Positions 50,934-62,560 of a stretch of DNA of 64,000 nucleotides are shown in pieces. The position numbers were made by a program, and so were the translations under genes. How positions within the stretch are numbered: position 1 is the stretch's first letter; every line of letters begins with the position of its first letter. The notes under the pieces were generated by a model that was not told the DNA's origin, did not search any database, and saw nothing but the letters and a program-made list of their open reading frames with translations. The stretch spans positions 17,380,966-17,444,965 of the forward strand of contig JAJEKV010000004.1 of assembly GCA_021234155.1 (NCBI GenBank), written 5' to 3'. Origin of the DNA: Isoetes taiwanensis. Taxonomy: Eukaryota > Streptophyta > Lycopodiopsida > Isoetales > Isoetaceae.

Positions 50934-53900
50934 GTGCTAATTACTTTTCTCGCTCTAGTGCCATGGATTTTCCTTATGCATGGACACCGGCCGGTTCAAA
51001 TACACCGGGTTGGTTCTAGTTCCCCGACCACCATCAACTCGACCCCGTACAAGATATTACTTGAGTGTCTTTGCTCAAAACGCTCTAAGAGAGTTGGAGA
51101 ATCCATTAGATGCCTGTATCGGGGCCATGGGTACACTTCCATCGCGATCTATGGACATATCGACTCCTCATGCTCTTAGTAAGGCTCATGCCAACAAATA
51201 AGTACAAGGATTTGATTTATAGTATCGTGGATCGATACAACACTGTTTGAGACTCGACATCCTCGTGGAAGATGAGGATCCTGCCATATCGTGGTGGTTC
51301 GTGTGGGACTTTTTCATGGATTGGGCAGATGAAGTGGGCCTGTGTGACATATTGTAGAGATAGAAAGAATTCGCTACCGGGCGATTTTTGCGTAAGAAGA
51401 AATGTACATAACTTTTGGAATATGAATACAAACTCACCGCGCAATTTTGCACTATACTTTTCTCGTCATTAGTTTAGTTTTTTTTTTATATGCAATGTCG
51501 AAAACATTGAATCCTCTCGGCGGCCCTCCGCCAAGAGGATGAACCCCAAGAAACTACATATTTTCATTAATGTGTAGTTTCATGGGGTTGATATGACTGC
51601 CAAAGAGCATCAAAGAATACAAAATTCACAACATCACGCAGATGATATGATATATTCTTTTTTTTGAATATCCAAATATACATACCTTTTTCGACGTTCT
51701 TTTGGCCATGCTACAAATGTGCCCACGCTTGCCACCAACGTCGCCAACGGATGTCTTCTTGGAAGAGCCTCATCTTCATAATTGCGCTTTAGAATAGAAA
51801 TTTACGTAAAACTTGTTCCAAGAGGAACACCATGACACATAGAACTTGGATTCAAATCTTCGATTTTACAATCCTACTCTGGGCTTCAAGTTTTTTTAAA
51901 AGATAGCATTCTTCTCCATAATCGATAAAGAACCGTAATGCATTGTAAAAAAATAGAGGATCTAAAAATTGAGAACAAGAGAATGCATTCGATTCACCAT
52001 AGTTCAAATAGACATCGAATGGGAATTGAAGGCGCTCAATCGAATGGATTGAAGGCTGCTCGACGATCGAATGGGATCGAACGGATCTTGGGCGCCTCGA
52101 TAGTCGATTGTTCTTGGGCGCCGGATACTAGGGAATGATCTTGGGCCTCGGATAGTAGGTGGCCGATTAGGTGGTAGTAGATTGCCACATGGCGCTTCTT
52201 GAAATTAATAATTAATTGTTATCTTGAAATTGCACTCAAAAAAAGAAAAACACAATTTAAATTTGTAAATGAGCCGGTGGTGCGCCAATTAAGGCGGGTG
52301 ATAAATTTAAAAGGACGCTAATTTGAATTTACGGTTGTAAATGGACGGCCCTAGATTATGAATCCATACATATAAGTTTAAACCAAAACCCCAGCCTCAT
52401 ACTATCCGCGACTTGCGCCTCTATGGCGTCTAGAGGATCTGCCGGGCGGCCGGGCGCCGTAGGGGGCGACGTACCAAAGCACAAATCCCTAAGCCCGAGG
52501 TCGCGAACAAGCAGAAAGTTTTGATCCAACAAGCCTCGTAATTGATCCGCTTTTGTTTTGTAATTGATTTTCGCGGTCCCTTTATTGTTAGGGTTTCTAG
52601 GATGTTTTTCAACCCAGGTATTTTTCGGTGTATGTGTGTCTCGTGTATTGTCTACCTTTCATATTGTTTTCGTGTCATTTCTAACGCTTTTACTACCTTG
52701 TTTTGTGTGTTTTTGTTATAATCTTCTCCTTTTCTCCGATATGTTTTTGTGGGAACAATTCTCCATTTTGTATAATGTAGACCGTAAGTCTTTACTCAGA
52801 TTCTCCGGTTCTTTTGACAAGTCTTTTTGTAGCCTAGTATGTCTCTTTTATAAAAGAGAAGTGTCTCAGAGGTCCCCTCTTAAGAACGCTCGGCGCGATT
52901 ATAATTATTATGAGTGGTTTTGGTTGTTCTCGCTACTTTCCCTCGCGGTACAATTTATGTTTTGAAAGTAAGGTATCTATGAAAACGCGCTCGGCGCGAT
53001 TTCATTACTCACCACATGATTGTAACTTTCGTGATCTTCTAAAAATGTGAAAAGAAAAGCAAAGCCCGCAAGTAGGTCCGTGGACATCCGCACGCAAAAA
53101 CCAAGAACGGATGAAGATGTATCAGCTTGCGATTTGGCACACGCTAGACCATTGACGATACCTAATCAAATAATGAAGGCTCGTGTAGAGCCTCCATGTC
53201 CGTAAGAAGATCTACCGTAGGGCTCGGAATGGTATGTGGAGATCTTCAAGACTAGCTTTGAAAAGACAGATCTGATTTTCATGTCTAGAGTTAAGGAAAC
53301 AGATCAAATGAAGAAACAAGGTATTTCGATCACATGTAAGAACGTGACGATTCTTACCGTTCAGATACTTGAAGCCGGGTCTAAAAAATAAAAAGTATTG
53401 AAGAAGTTAAATTACTGCAGAAGGTTAGTTCCTTTAAAGAGACTCCGCTCTAAGAATCCGATGAGGCCGCCAGATAACCCTTCAAATTTATTGGTCGTGG
53501 TGATCTATTGACACCAAAAAAATATGTGAAGGTCTCTCACCGCGGAGAAGAGCAATCAAGACAAGGTCAAGCCGCCTAGTGTCCAGACCTACAAGCTTTA
53601 AAAGAGAAGGAAGATGCAAGTTCTAGAGCCGTGGGAAACACCGACGCTCTAGGCATTGGCTGTGATATGACTAGTGATGATGACAAGGCGAGACGCTTAG
53701 AGGCCATGAGCAAACTCAAGAAATATGCCGACAAGCATCCACTGGCCTTAGCTTCACGCGATCCTATCCATGTCGATGTGCTTTTCAGTCCCAACGGCTA
53801 TGTTTGTCGGCCAGAAGATTTGACAAGCAAAGACGCGAATGGAAATAGTCGACAAAGATGATAGAAAACCCGTGACAAAAGCCAATGCCTACAGCAGATG

Positions 53901-56900
53901 TGGTGCCTTTTGATATGAAGACTAAGAAGGTGTTGATATGGAATAAACTTGAAGATTTAACCGCAACCTCGATATTCACTTCATGATAATAGATGGCCGC
54001 GATTCTGGAGGCGCTAGAAGGTTTTGATCGGGCCAAGCACAAAAACCGGAAATCGCTATTCTATAGACCGTGATTCAAATGAAATTGCCGATTCCTCGCT
54101 GGCTCCACAACGCCAGCTGTAATTAAATAAATCGCCCATCGAATGACATGGGAAAGACATTCCTATACAAAAGGTATTTTATGTTCCACACATATGTTTA
54201 ATCAAGGCCAAAGCCCGCTTAATCACGATGAGCAAGAAACGCCACCGGGCGCGATTTCTTCATATATGGTCAGATTTTCTAAATACGTGGATTAGCAAAA
54301 CGCTACCGGGCGCGATTTTATGTTGTTATTTGTGTGACGGATTTAGCAAGAAACGCCACCGGCGCAAATTTTCATCATGAAGAAATCGCCAGCGCCGCTT
54401 TGTAAATACGCGATTAACGAAAACGCCACCGGGCGCTGCTTTTATATTGTTACTTTCATGACTGCTTATTTTTTATCTAACGGCCCATATTTTGCAGTCC
54501 AGTATGTGGAGCAGCTTGCGCACGCCAGAACTAAAATGGATCGAATATGGAAAACCAATGCCCACTGCATAAGGGCAATCTAAGAGTGCCGAATTCAAAT
54601 TACTAGAAAGGACACCGTACAAACCATAATACGTGACAAGAACAAGGCCACTAGATCAAAGAAGAAAAAGGATGCGAATAAGCTGGCACGTAAGAGCAAA
54701 CGGTGCCAAAGGATGCCTGCAAGATTGTTTTTCTTCGACCGTGTATGGGAAAAGTGGAACTAATTTTGGGACGCCTATTCGAAAAAGAAGTTGCCGATTC
54801 GTGATGGCGTGCTTCCTCCCGAAGATACGCCTATTTTGATATAGGTATCACGTAAAATGAGAAAGGCACAAGGATTGGATGATGCGTAATTAATCTCGCT
54901 CTAGATAGTTGCATCGAAAGGAAGTTATCTACAAGAAAACGCCAAAGAAAGCACTTGACATCTTTCAAGATGCATGCGAATCGATAAAGAATATGAAAGT
55001 CCCCTAAAAAGTCGTTGGTGAAGAACCGCAAAGGCCTCGTGAGACATGATGTTATCGAGATAGGCTTAATGCAAAAGTACAACGTGATCTAATGATGACA
55101 TTAAGAAATATGTATTTTGGTCAAAAGATTTTGTGAAGCAAAGAAAAGGCTTAAGAATGTGGCAACTCTTAAGGGATTCACACAAAAGTTAAGGCCCCGA
55201 CCTAAAAAAAGAAAAGTTGCTTTGGTGAAGAAGACGGCAAAAGACGATCCCCCCTTTTTCTATAAGGTGTCCACCGGTTATAAGTGTGCCATGCCGAGGT
55301 AGGTGAAGGGCCAACCGACATCACTCTATTTGTTCTTGATAGCCGTGGCACGAGATGGACACGATGATGATTACAAAGACCTTCTTCAACACATGCGCTG
55401 GTTTGACGACCGAGATGCATTATACTATCGCGGATAGCTTGCCACCGACATTTCCCACGCATATGCACTAGTCAGCCGCAGAAATGATGTCCTAATGCAT
55501 TAAAGTGATGAGGCAAGCAAGAATGATAGATGAAAACAAAGATAGTGAGTTTAGTACCCAAAGTAAGATCTCACATGTGCTAGTCCTTATGATAGCCATT
55601 ATGGATGATAAAGAATATGAAAGACTCAAGGGGAAACCAGAAGGTGAGAAGATTGTTTCGGCAAAGCTATCCGGGCTAGATGAACCCCTATTGAAGAATG
55701 TTTTTTATGTCGAATCCATTGGCGTAAGACAAAGGAAAAGGGACCGCAGATGTGGATGTGGACCCGGACTAAGAGGAAGAGGAAGAGGAAGAAGAAAACT
55801 GGTCGACTCGGCCCTTAATTCACCAATCAAGTATGAGCTACCGACGGCGCATAAGGGGAGGCTGAATAAGTACGGGGTTTTTTGGCCCTTTCGTTTTCGA
55901 TTGAATTTTTCGCCTGCTAGAGTCTACGCGGTTGGGAGTTTCATGTTGGAGGTTATGTCGGGCTGGAAGCTCAAGCTAGCTAGGAAATGCCAAAGTGTGG
56001 TCTCCGATGGTCAGCCAAGGACTTCCTCGATATTTTTTCGAAAGTGCTAGAGGTGGCACCTAGGGGTCCGCTAGGTAGTGCAAAAATAAAGCTTCCAGCT
56101 TTAAGTCCAATTTTACCCGCAGATCCGTCGCAGAGCGAAGAAATGAGAAAGCATATAGAGGGCATAAAGAAGAATATCGACAAGCAACAAATTTTAACTA
56201 TGCGCCGAGAGCTGCGCCTATCCTTCCAATCACATTGGAAAATCCTACGTAAGTGGATGTAGGTAACGCAAACTAAGAAGACAAAATCCTAGATGATACA
56301 AAGGGATTCGAAAGCTCGAGTCGTTAGCATAAAGAGTAATGAAGTATCAACCATAGTTCAAACACTAAGTGATGTGGTCGACACACTTCCGGGCGTAATC
56401 GAAGATACCGAGTAAGCTCATCATTGGCGATGTTGAACAGAACCGTAAAGGTATGTTATTCAAACAATGAAAATCGCCGCCAGCGCCGATTTCAATTCTT
56501 TCAAACAATTGAAAATCGCTACCAGCGCCGATTTCAATTATTCCAACAGATTGAAAATCCGCCAAGCCGCCATTTCAATTTTCTTTTCCCTTGTCTCACA
56601 AGTGTGTGCTTTATTATTACGCACCCAATCCAGTTTCCTCCAAAAAAATTCGGGTGTTCGATTTGAATGGAGTGCTCGCGAAAAACGCTACCTAAAGCAC
56701 AATTTCCTTTATCATGGTATGCACGTAAACCATTTGAGACATATACGAAAATGGGTATATCCGCGTCGTGATTCGGAAGGAGATGTTAGACCAAGCTTTC
56801 TTTTTATTTCAAGCAGTAATTTGGTCGCCGATGGAGAATAGAAATATACTGAAGTTTTGAGAGTAGTTCCCGAAGTTACATAGAGATTGGGCATCCGCTT

Positions 56901-57830
56901 GGGATCGAGCAAATGTAAGTCATTCAATAACCCAAAGGATCCTATGTGTAAAAAATATTTGTGAAATGCTTGAGCGACATGATGGATGACTTTCATGCTC
57001 AGAGAAGGAAGACATCATTATAGTTGATGATGACGCTTTGAAGTGTTGCTTCAATCGGGCCACAACCACTAAATCCACCATCCTATCATCCCCGAGGATT
57101 TTGACAAAGATGACTTCCCCGCTTCGCTTTGTCAAAGATCTTGCACCTAAATAGCTACAGGAAAAAGGTCGAAGAGATACAAACACTATACCCAAGAACT
57201 TAATCGGACAGGGAAATTGACAGGACCTAGAGAAGATCGCTCTAGAAAGGGAACTTTTTGATATATATATATATGTATACAGAAATACACTTTCCAAAAA
57301 GTTTTGAATATGAAATATACTTTACACCAAACTCTTCAATATATATTGTGTTCTTATATCAAGATTATTGGTTCCGTGGTAACGTATTGTTCTTTTATAT
57401 TACGTGTATGGTTTGCTATACTTGCAATAATTTGTATGTATATACCACAATAATTTAGGTGTCTATAAATACGTATGCATGAAATTGGTAAACCATCTGG
57501 GCTTTGGCTTCGCCTACGCTTGTTATTATGGCACATTCTATTACCGCCAGATGAACCACGCACCTTCCGCAGTCTTGCCAAGGAAGCTAGAAATAGAACT
57601 TCGACTGGCTTGATGTCGCTATGAATCCCGGCCCGCTTCTATCCCGATCCCTTTGATGTTGTAATCCATCTTATATGGAATCCAGAGCATGGTTTGTTCA
57701 TGATCGAAAAGGATCTCAAGACTGCCGCAAATTACGCCGACGATGATTCTGGATTAGTTTTAAAGTTTATGTTCCACTATAATACGTTATTTATGGGAAT
57801 AAAATCGCCACGCCACATTTGACCCTTGAA
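50934..57830 (+). pseudogene. Second transposon gene, long, intron-bearing or decayed, unrecognised
   Basis: Plus-strand open segments scattered over 6.9 kb have protein-like composition and appear to belong to one gene. Examples: 50980-51201 (YLSVFAQNALRELENP), about 51250-51345 (EDEDPAISWWFVWDFF), 53230-53390 (EWYVEIFKTSFEKTD), 53631-53861, 55117-55440 (DLLQHMRWFDDRDALYYR), 55505-56262 (an acidic run of Glu, NKYGVFWPF), and 57610-57830 (FYPDPFDVVIHLIWNPEHG). No domain is recognised. Frames are broken and GT-AG introns may separate them. Its position suggests an accessory transposition protein, which is inference only. The arm also holds hairpin repeats. Confidence 0.45.
56469..56578 (+). 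repeat. 42-bp tandem repeat carrying the hairpin motif
   Basis: Two full units and a partial unit: GAAAATCGCCGCCAGCGCC and GATTTCAATT followed by a spacer ending in CAATT or AGATT. The units start at 56469, 56511 and 56553. It is the most regular cluster of the hairpin family. Confidence 0.75.
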
Positions 57831-58135
57831 AATCTACGCTCAGAAAGTAACTTGCTTGCTGTTATTTATTCGTAAAACACTACAATTTCAATGTTTAGAT
57901 TTCGTTGTCAGCGTTGGTGATTGTACTAATTAATAAGCAATTTCCTACTTTTATATTGCCAACATTCTTTCATAATATGGGTCATTTGGACCTAATATTT
58001 GATGCCCTTGCATTTCAACATAAAATGCATCTTCCTAGCCCAAAATGAACTTAGTGCAAAAGTGTGGTTAATTCAATATAATGGTCAATAAATAGCTTAT
58101 ACGGCGCGATTTTGGAATAGACATAATCCCAATTT

Positions 58136-58562
58136 AATTGAATGATGGTTTTATCAAGTACATCCAGCTGAGAGGATGTTTTATTTTCATATGTTTTTTA
58201 TCAAGTAATTCCAAATGCCCTCGAGCTCATTCCCCTTACTTTTAACAAGATGCTAGAACCTAGCTTAACTGTAAGTATACTCTTTGCTTCAATTAATTTA
58301 GCAACATTACTCACATCAGCACTAGTTACCTCCTTGGAACTAGATACACCCTTCCCTTTTGAGCTAGAGCTCTCAGCAGCCTCATTTCTACTATTTGTCT
58401 CACTGTCTTGTTCACCTTCTTCAATGTCTCCATTGACATAGGTCCACAAACCTTCAACTTCAGAATTTCCTTAATCTTCTTTCCACACTTGAAATCCTCC
58501 CTGTACCTTTGAAAACATTCCAGACTTAATAAGGAAGCACCTAGTCTAGTTGACATGTTCCC
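58136..58562 (-). pseudogene. N-terminal gag of the nested Copia element
   Basis: The minus-strand frame at 58326-58556 starts MSTRLGASLL and continues in a neighbouring frame with AKSILTVKLGSSILLKVRGMSS, a UBN2-type gag pattern. It is cut by the DNA transposon at 58136 and continues at 46263. At least one frameshift is visible in addition to the insertion. Confidence 0.8.
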
Positions 58563-58574
58563 GCCTCGATACCA
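58563..58574 (-). other. Primer-binding site of the nested Copia element
   Basis: TGGTATCGAGGC on the minus strand, two bases after the LTR end. It matches the initiator-methionine tRNA site TGGTATCAGAGC except for a lost A and a shifted GC. It confirms that 58577-59181 is the 5' LTR. Confidence 0.8.
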
Positions 58575-58576
58575 AA

Positions 58577-59181
58577 TGAAGGAATTATGAATTCAAGTCA
58601 ACACCAAATAGAACTAGATGCTATTCCTATAAGCAATGTAAACTTAGTTTAACTTCAATGAATATCAAATACATGAGATATTCAAAATACAATGGTTGAG
58701 GCAATCGAAAACCACATAGATTATTATGATTTAGTTTCGATAGCCCAACCTGCTCCAAGTGAACAGCTATACCACCATTCCGATCGATAAAACCCCTATG
58801 TAGTTCTGCTTCATTTTATAGGGCAAGAATCCGGCCGCTTAGGCCAGATCCCACCGATCAGAGCAATGCTGGATTGATCTCCATTGCATCCGGAGGTTTC
58901 CATAATTTGAATCCCATCTGGCTCGAAACTATTGAACCGAGATGTTTAACTTCAACCCTAATGTAATAATATAATCTTGTGAACCATGGAACCATTAAAC
59001 GTTCTTGTAAATATAAGATCATGTGACCATTAGGTATCTCGAGGAGTTCTTACGTGTGTAAACCATATGAACATTATGCATCCCTGGGTAATCTTCTGCC
59101 TGTGACCATGCAACCATCATATATATCCGAGTGTTCTTCTGCTCACTGTGTTCTCTAGAGAATTAGCATGAATTTCCTTCA
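58577..59181 (-). repeat. 5' LTR of the nested Copia element
   Basis: 605 bp, starts and ends like its partner (TGAAGGAA, TTCCTTCA) and is followed by the target duplication TGCTC (59182-59186). Differences from 41731-42334 are few and are concentrated as 1-2 base indels in the last 150 bases. Confidence 0.93.
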
Positions 59182-59548
59182 TGCTCTGCTTGCCAAAACT
59201 ACTAGCCTAGGTTTGGACTTTAGAGCTTTCAACTTCAGCATTTCCACCATTCTGAGGGAGGTAAAGTTGTGAGTACTCCCCCTGTCTATGAGTACTATGA
59301 AGGATTTTGCTTTTACTTTCTCTATTGTGAAGATGACTTGATACTGACTGTCAACATTCGCAGTATCAATGGCGGCATGGATATGGCACTCACCCTGGAT
59401 ATAGTCGCGAGCTTCATCGTCGTCCTCTTCCAGGGGTGTTTTCCATCCTCAAATCTCTGCTAGTGCTACCTTCATCACGTATGGACAGATGTGTATTCGA
59501 TGTCCAGGCTAGAAGCATCTGAAACACAACTGTTTTTCTATATGAAGG
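59182..59548 (-). pseudogene. Gag/protease-side continuation of the chromodomain Gypsy
   Basis: Directly continues the Gypsy element interrupted at 41730. The joined site (GCTC then TGCTTGCCAAA) aligns with the uninterrupted related Gypsy at 4925-4940 (GCTCCACTTGCTAAA). A gag zinc knuckle KQLCFRCF, PGHRIHICPY is readable on the minus strand near 59480-59540. The rest of gag is lost at the second Copia element. Confidence 0.85.
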
Positions 59549-59553
59549 GAACT

Positions 59554-60093
59554 TGATAGAAAAATAAATGTCTAGTAAGATTTTCCTATGCTTTTTCAAT
59601 TCAACAACTAGGTGAGTACAAAACTTTGATCTTGTAAGAAGCCAAGTTGTGGTCACTAATTCTTACAAGGATCAATTCTACTTGCAACCTTAAGAACAAT
59701 GCAAGTATTAATTCACAAATATAGCTCCTAGACATATCCTTGCCCCTTTGCCATAATAAATGTCATTCTACCATTGAAATTATAATGGTCCTAGCAGACC
59801 GCTCGTTCATGGGCATTGACCGAACATCAGAAAGGGTGATTGACCGCAAGACTTTGATGACTTCAAATCGATCGTCTGAAGCTTCATACCATCTCAGATA
59901 TAATTAGATCCATGTCCATCACTTCTATATATGTCATCTTTAGCCATTCCGGCGGTTATGGGTTGAGATCGACTTGCTAATCCGGTTCAAAAATCAAGCT
60001 TTAGATATCCTACAGGACAAGTGCATAAAACGAGCCTTTCAACAATATCCCACACGCCTGTTTAAGTAAAATGGCTTTTGAACCATTGAATCA
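59554..60093 (-). repeat. Probable 3' LTR of the second Copia element
   Basis: On the minus strand it would start TGATTCAATGG directly after a purine tract AAAGGGGAAAAAT (60094-60106) and end ATCA (59554), about 540 bp. There is no second copy in the window for confirmation. An alternative start at 59543 (TGAAGGGA) is possible. Confidence 0.4.
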
Positions 60094-60384
60094 ATTTTTC
60101 CCCTTTAACCATTGTTTTCACTTAATCTTCTTTATCTTGCAACTTTTCAACAATGTCATTGAGATCTTTGCTTTAGATAATCTTGTCAACTGCTCAGATC
60201 ACTTCTTGCACTTTAGGTTAATTTAAAATCAACCTAGCTCCTCTTATGATCAAGCAAGTCCCACGCTTGCCCGCTTCTCATGTATGCATCATGTAAACTT
60301 TTCAATGTTTGTGTACTCAAGGTCTTTATCATTTGCACACATGCTGCGTGGAATAGAGACTTATAAGTCGACAAACCCATCATT

Positions 60385-60635
60385 CCTCCTTCAGCCTTAT
60401 AAGTTCAGAGGGTCTGCAACCTTGTCTCAACTTCTTTCAATTGATCCCTGAACTTAATGAGTTTAGTTTCTGGTTTCCTCCTTTAGCTTTATAAGATAAA
60501 GTTCGCAACCTTGTCCGCAACATTCAACCCGATCCTTTTAGTTTTACGGTTTCCTCCTTAGCTTATAAGACTGTAAGTCGCAACCTTGTCCGAACATTCA
60601 ACTGGATCCCCGAACTTAATAAGTTTAGTTTACGG
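60385..60635 (-). repeat. Three tandem repeats between RNase H and LTR of the second Copia
   Basis: Units of 92, 76 and 83 bp starting at 60385, 60477 and 60553, each with CCTCCTT, CTTATAAG, GCAACCTTGTC and ACTTAAT-type blocks. Such arrays between the end of pol and the 3' LTR are known in some plant LTR elements. Confidence 0.75.
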
Positions 60636-62560
60636 TAGGCCTTAGTAAAGATGTCAAGCTACTTGGTTGTTTGTATCAACATATGTCATTTGAATGAGCT
60701 TCTTCACAGCAAGATCCCTTATAAAGTGCATATTCAGCTCTATGTGTTTTGTCCTATCATGATAGACTGGATTCTTAACAATTGCTATACAACTCTGACT
60801 GTCAGTCCATATTTCTGTAGGTGCTTGTTGTCTACAACCTATTTCATCAATCTTCTCAACCACACTAACTCTTTGGCAACAAGAGAAGATGCAAAGATAT
60901 TCGCTTCAGTAGAGCTCATAGCTCTGCGCATTTTGTTTTTTACATTTCCGTGTAATCACTCCTCCCGCTAAGAAAATGGCATAACCGTTTTTGACTTCCT
61001 AGTGTGCGTGATCTCCTCCCCACTGCATCACCAGAACTCATCATTGTCGATTTTCCGAAAGTTGAAACAAATGCCATATGTCCGAGTTCCCTTTTAGATA
61101 TTTGAGTACCTTTTAGTCGCCTCCCAATGTACCTTAGTTGCATCATGATTCCTTCGCTAAAATGTTTACTACATATGCTATGTCGTCTAGTGTTGTTTGC
61201 TAAAACAAGAGACAACTAATCAAGTGCTCTATGGCACATTTTGCATTGTGAATTTTTATTAGAGATATCGTTGAATATCCTCACAACATGTCCAGCTACT
61301 ATAGGAATAAACCTTCTTCAAACATACTTTGCAGCCTTTATCCATTTTAGAATCTATGTTCCCATCACTCAATTCTAAAATTTTAAGTCACTTAAGTTTG
61401 GATTTTTATCGGGAAACCCGCCCTTTAAATATCTTGTATATATTCAATTTGTAATGAATCCCAAAATCACTAAAAGGTCCATCCGCCATGTATAAGTAAT
61501 GATGCAATATTCTCCATTTTGCTCAAATCTATAAAGATTCCCGGCCATTTTGTAATTTCTTAAATCCCCTCGTTTCCCCTTGCAAAAACCGATTTCATGC
61601 ATAGATAAATTTCCTAGGGATTGTTTTAGTCCATAAACAAAACCTCGCTGAGCTTCCAACTATCTTTGCTATGTGAATACCTCGAGCTCGTTTATATATG
61701 TTTCCTTCAAGTGTGGTATTTAAAAATGTCAAGTTTCACATCCAGATGGTGACTTCCACCATTGCATTGGGCCATAGCTAGTGTAACACTCTAATGTTTG
61801 TAAGTTTGACTATAGGAGAGTATGTTTCATCATAGTCTCGTCTTTCTTCAGGTATCCCCCAGCCACCAATCTTGCCTTTGAATTTTGGTCCCATCGTGAT
61901 TTAGAATTTGATTCTTTGTACAACCATTTACTCACAATGTTTTGTTTACCATCAGATTAACCAAACATGTTTTGAATTTTTGAATGATTTGAGCTCATCA
62001 TCCATGGTTTCCATCCACTTCTCTCCTTGTCCTTATTTATTGAACTTCCTCAAAGCTTTGAGGAATACTTCATCCCTCTCTTAGTATTGCTGTAACGTAT
62101 TCAAATTCAAATGTAAATAACTCTACTTCTTCCCACCATTCTCCCATATAATTTCCTTCTCTCTTCTAATTTTAGCTTCCTCCATTAATCTTTCTCACCG
62201 GTTTTTTCTTCTTCTCTGGCGTGATAATTCCATGTTCCTCCTGGATCTTGATCTCTCACGTACATTTGTAATTTCTCGAATTCATGGTCACTAACTTGCA
62301 TCTTCTTCCTTTCATTAGTAATGACTACCTATTTCAAATTCGTTGTGCCTTTGGTTTTGCTGCTGTAGTAGCTTTGACTCTTTTATATCTGCTTTTGTAT
62401 AGTATGCTCATTGAACAAAAACATCCCTGCTAATTATGACATTCGGGTTTCGAACATATATTCTTCTTCAGGAACTTTAGACTCCCATCATACCCGCAAC
62501 AAGAAATCCAATTTCAAATTTTACATAATAAGTTCTTCCACAAAATTGTAGCGCATTAAC
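60636..62560 (-). pseudogene. Second Copia pol remnant (integrase end to RNase H)
   Basis: Minus strand: integrase end (about 62400-62560, GYDGSLKF), connecting region, reverse transcriptase (61444-62000; VYGLKQS near 61630), RT end (60940-61215) and RNase H (60654-60863, TDSQSCIAIVKNP, RTKHIELNMHFIRD). Many frameshifts. Gag and the integrase core are absent to the right, so it is truncated. Confidence 0.88.

Larger units (their letters stand above)
50851..58115 (+). repeat. Family of about 15 short GC-rich hairpin motifs
   Basis: Motif close to GAAAACGCCACCGGGCG followed by CGATTTC, an imperfect palindrome of 18-25 bases. Copies: 50851-50870, 50905-50921, 51370-51388, 52884-52902, 52981-53002, 54236-54258, 54297-54319, 54350-54370, 54382-54400, 54419-54443, 56469-56493, 56511-56536, 56553-56578, 57801-57820 and 58101-58115. 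All are in the right-hand arm of the transposon and I saw none elsewhere in the window. Several lie in what would be introns of the plus-strand gene. Confidence 0.7.
46264..58135. mobile_element. 11.87-kb DNA transposon with 17-bp inverted ends and two divergent genes
   Basis: The left end AAATTGGGATTATGTCT (46264-46280) is the exact reverse complement of the right end (58119-58135). Both ends are flanked by AATT, and the gag frame of the host Copia is continuous once the insert and one AATT are removed, so the boundaries are supported by the disrupted gene itself. Because the target is palindromic, a duplication of 2-4 bp cannot be distinguished by sequence. The element carries a minus-strand DUF7869-type gene (46.84-49.42 kb), a repeat-rich intergenic region, and a long unrecognised plus-strand gene. 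The termini do not match CACTA. The superfamily is unclear to me. Confidence 0.85.

Noticed and set aside
55980-57297. Minus-strand frames of 67-125 codons in the right arm of the transposon
   Set aside because: They are opposite the plus-strand gene and include translations of the hairpin repeats; the plus frames look more protein-like.
46264-58135. Classifying the transposon as CACTA or Polinton/Maverick
   Set aside because: The ends do not begin with CACTA. No polymerase, integrase or capsid-type gene is visible, and the inverted repeats are only 17 bp.
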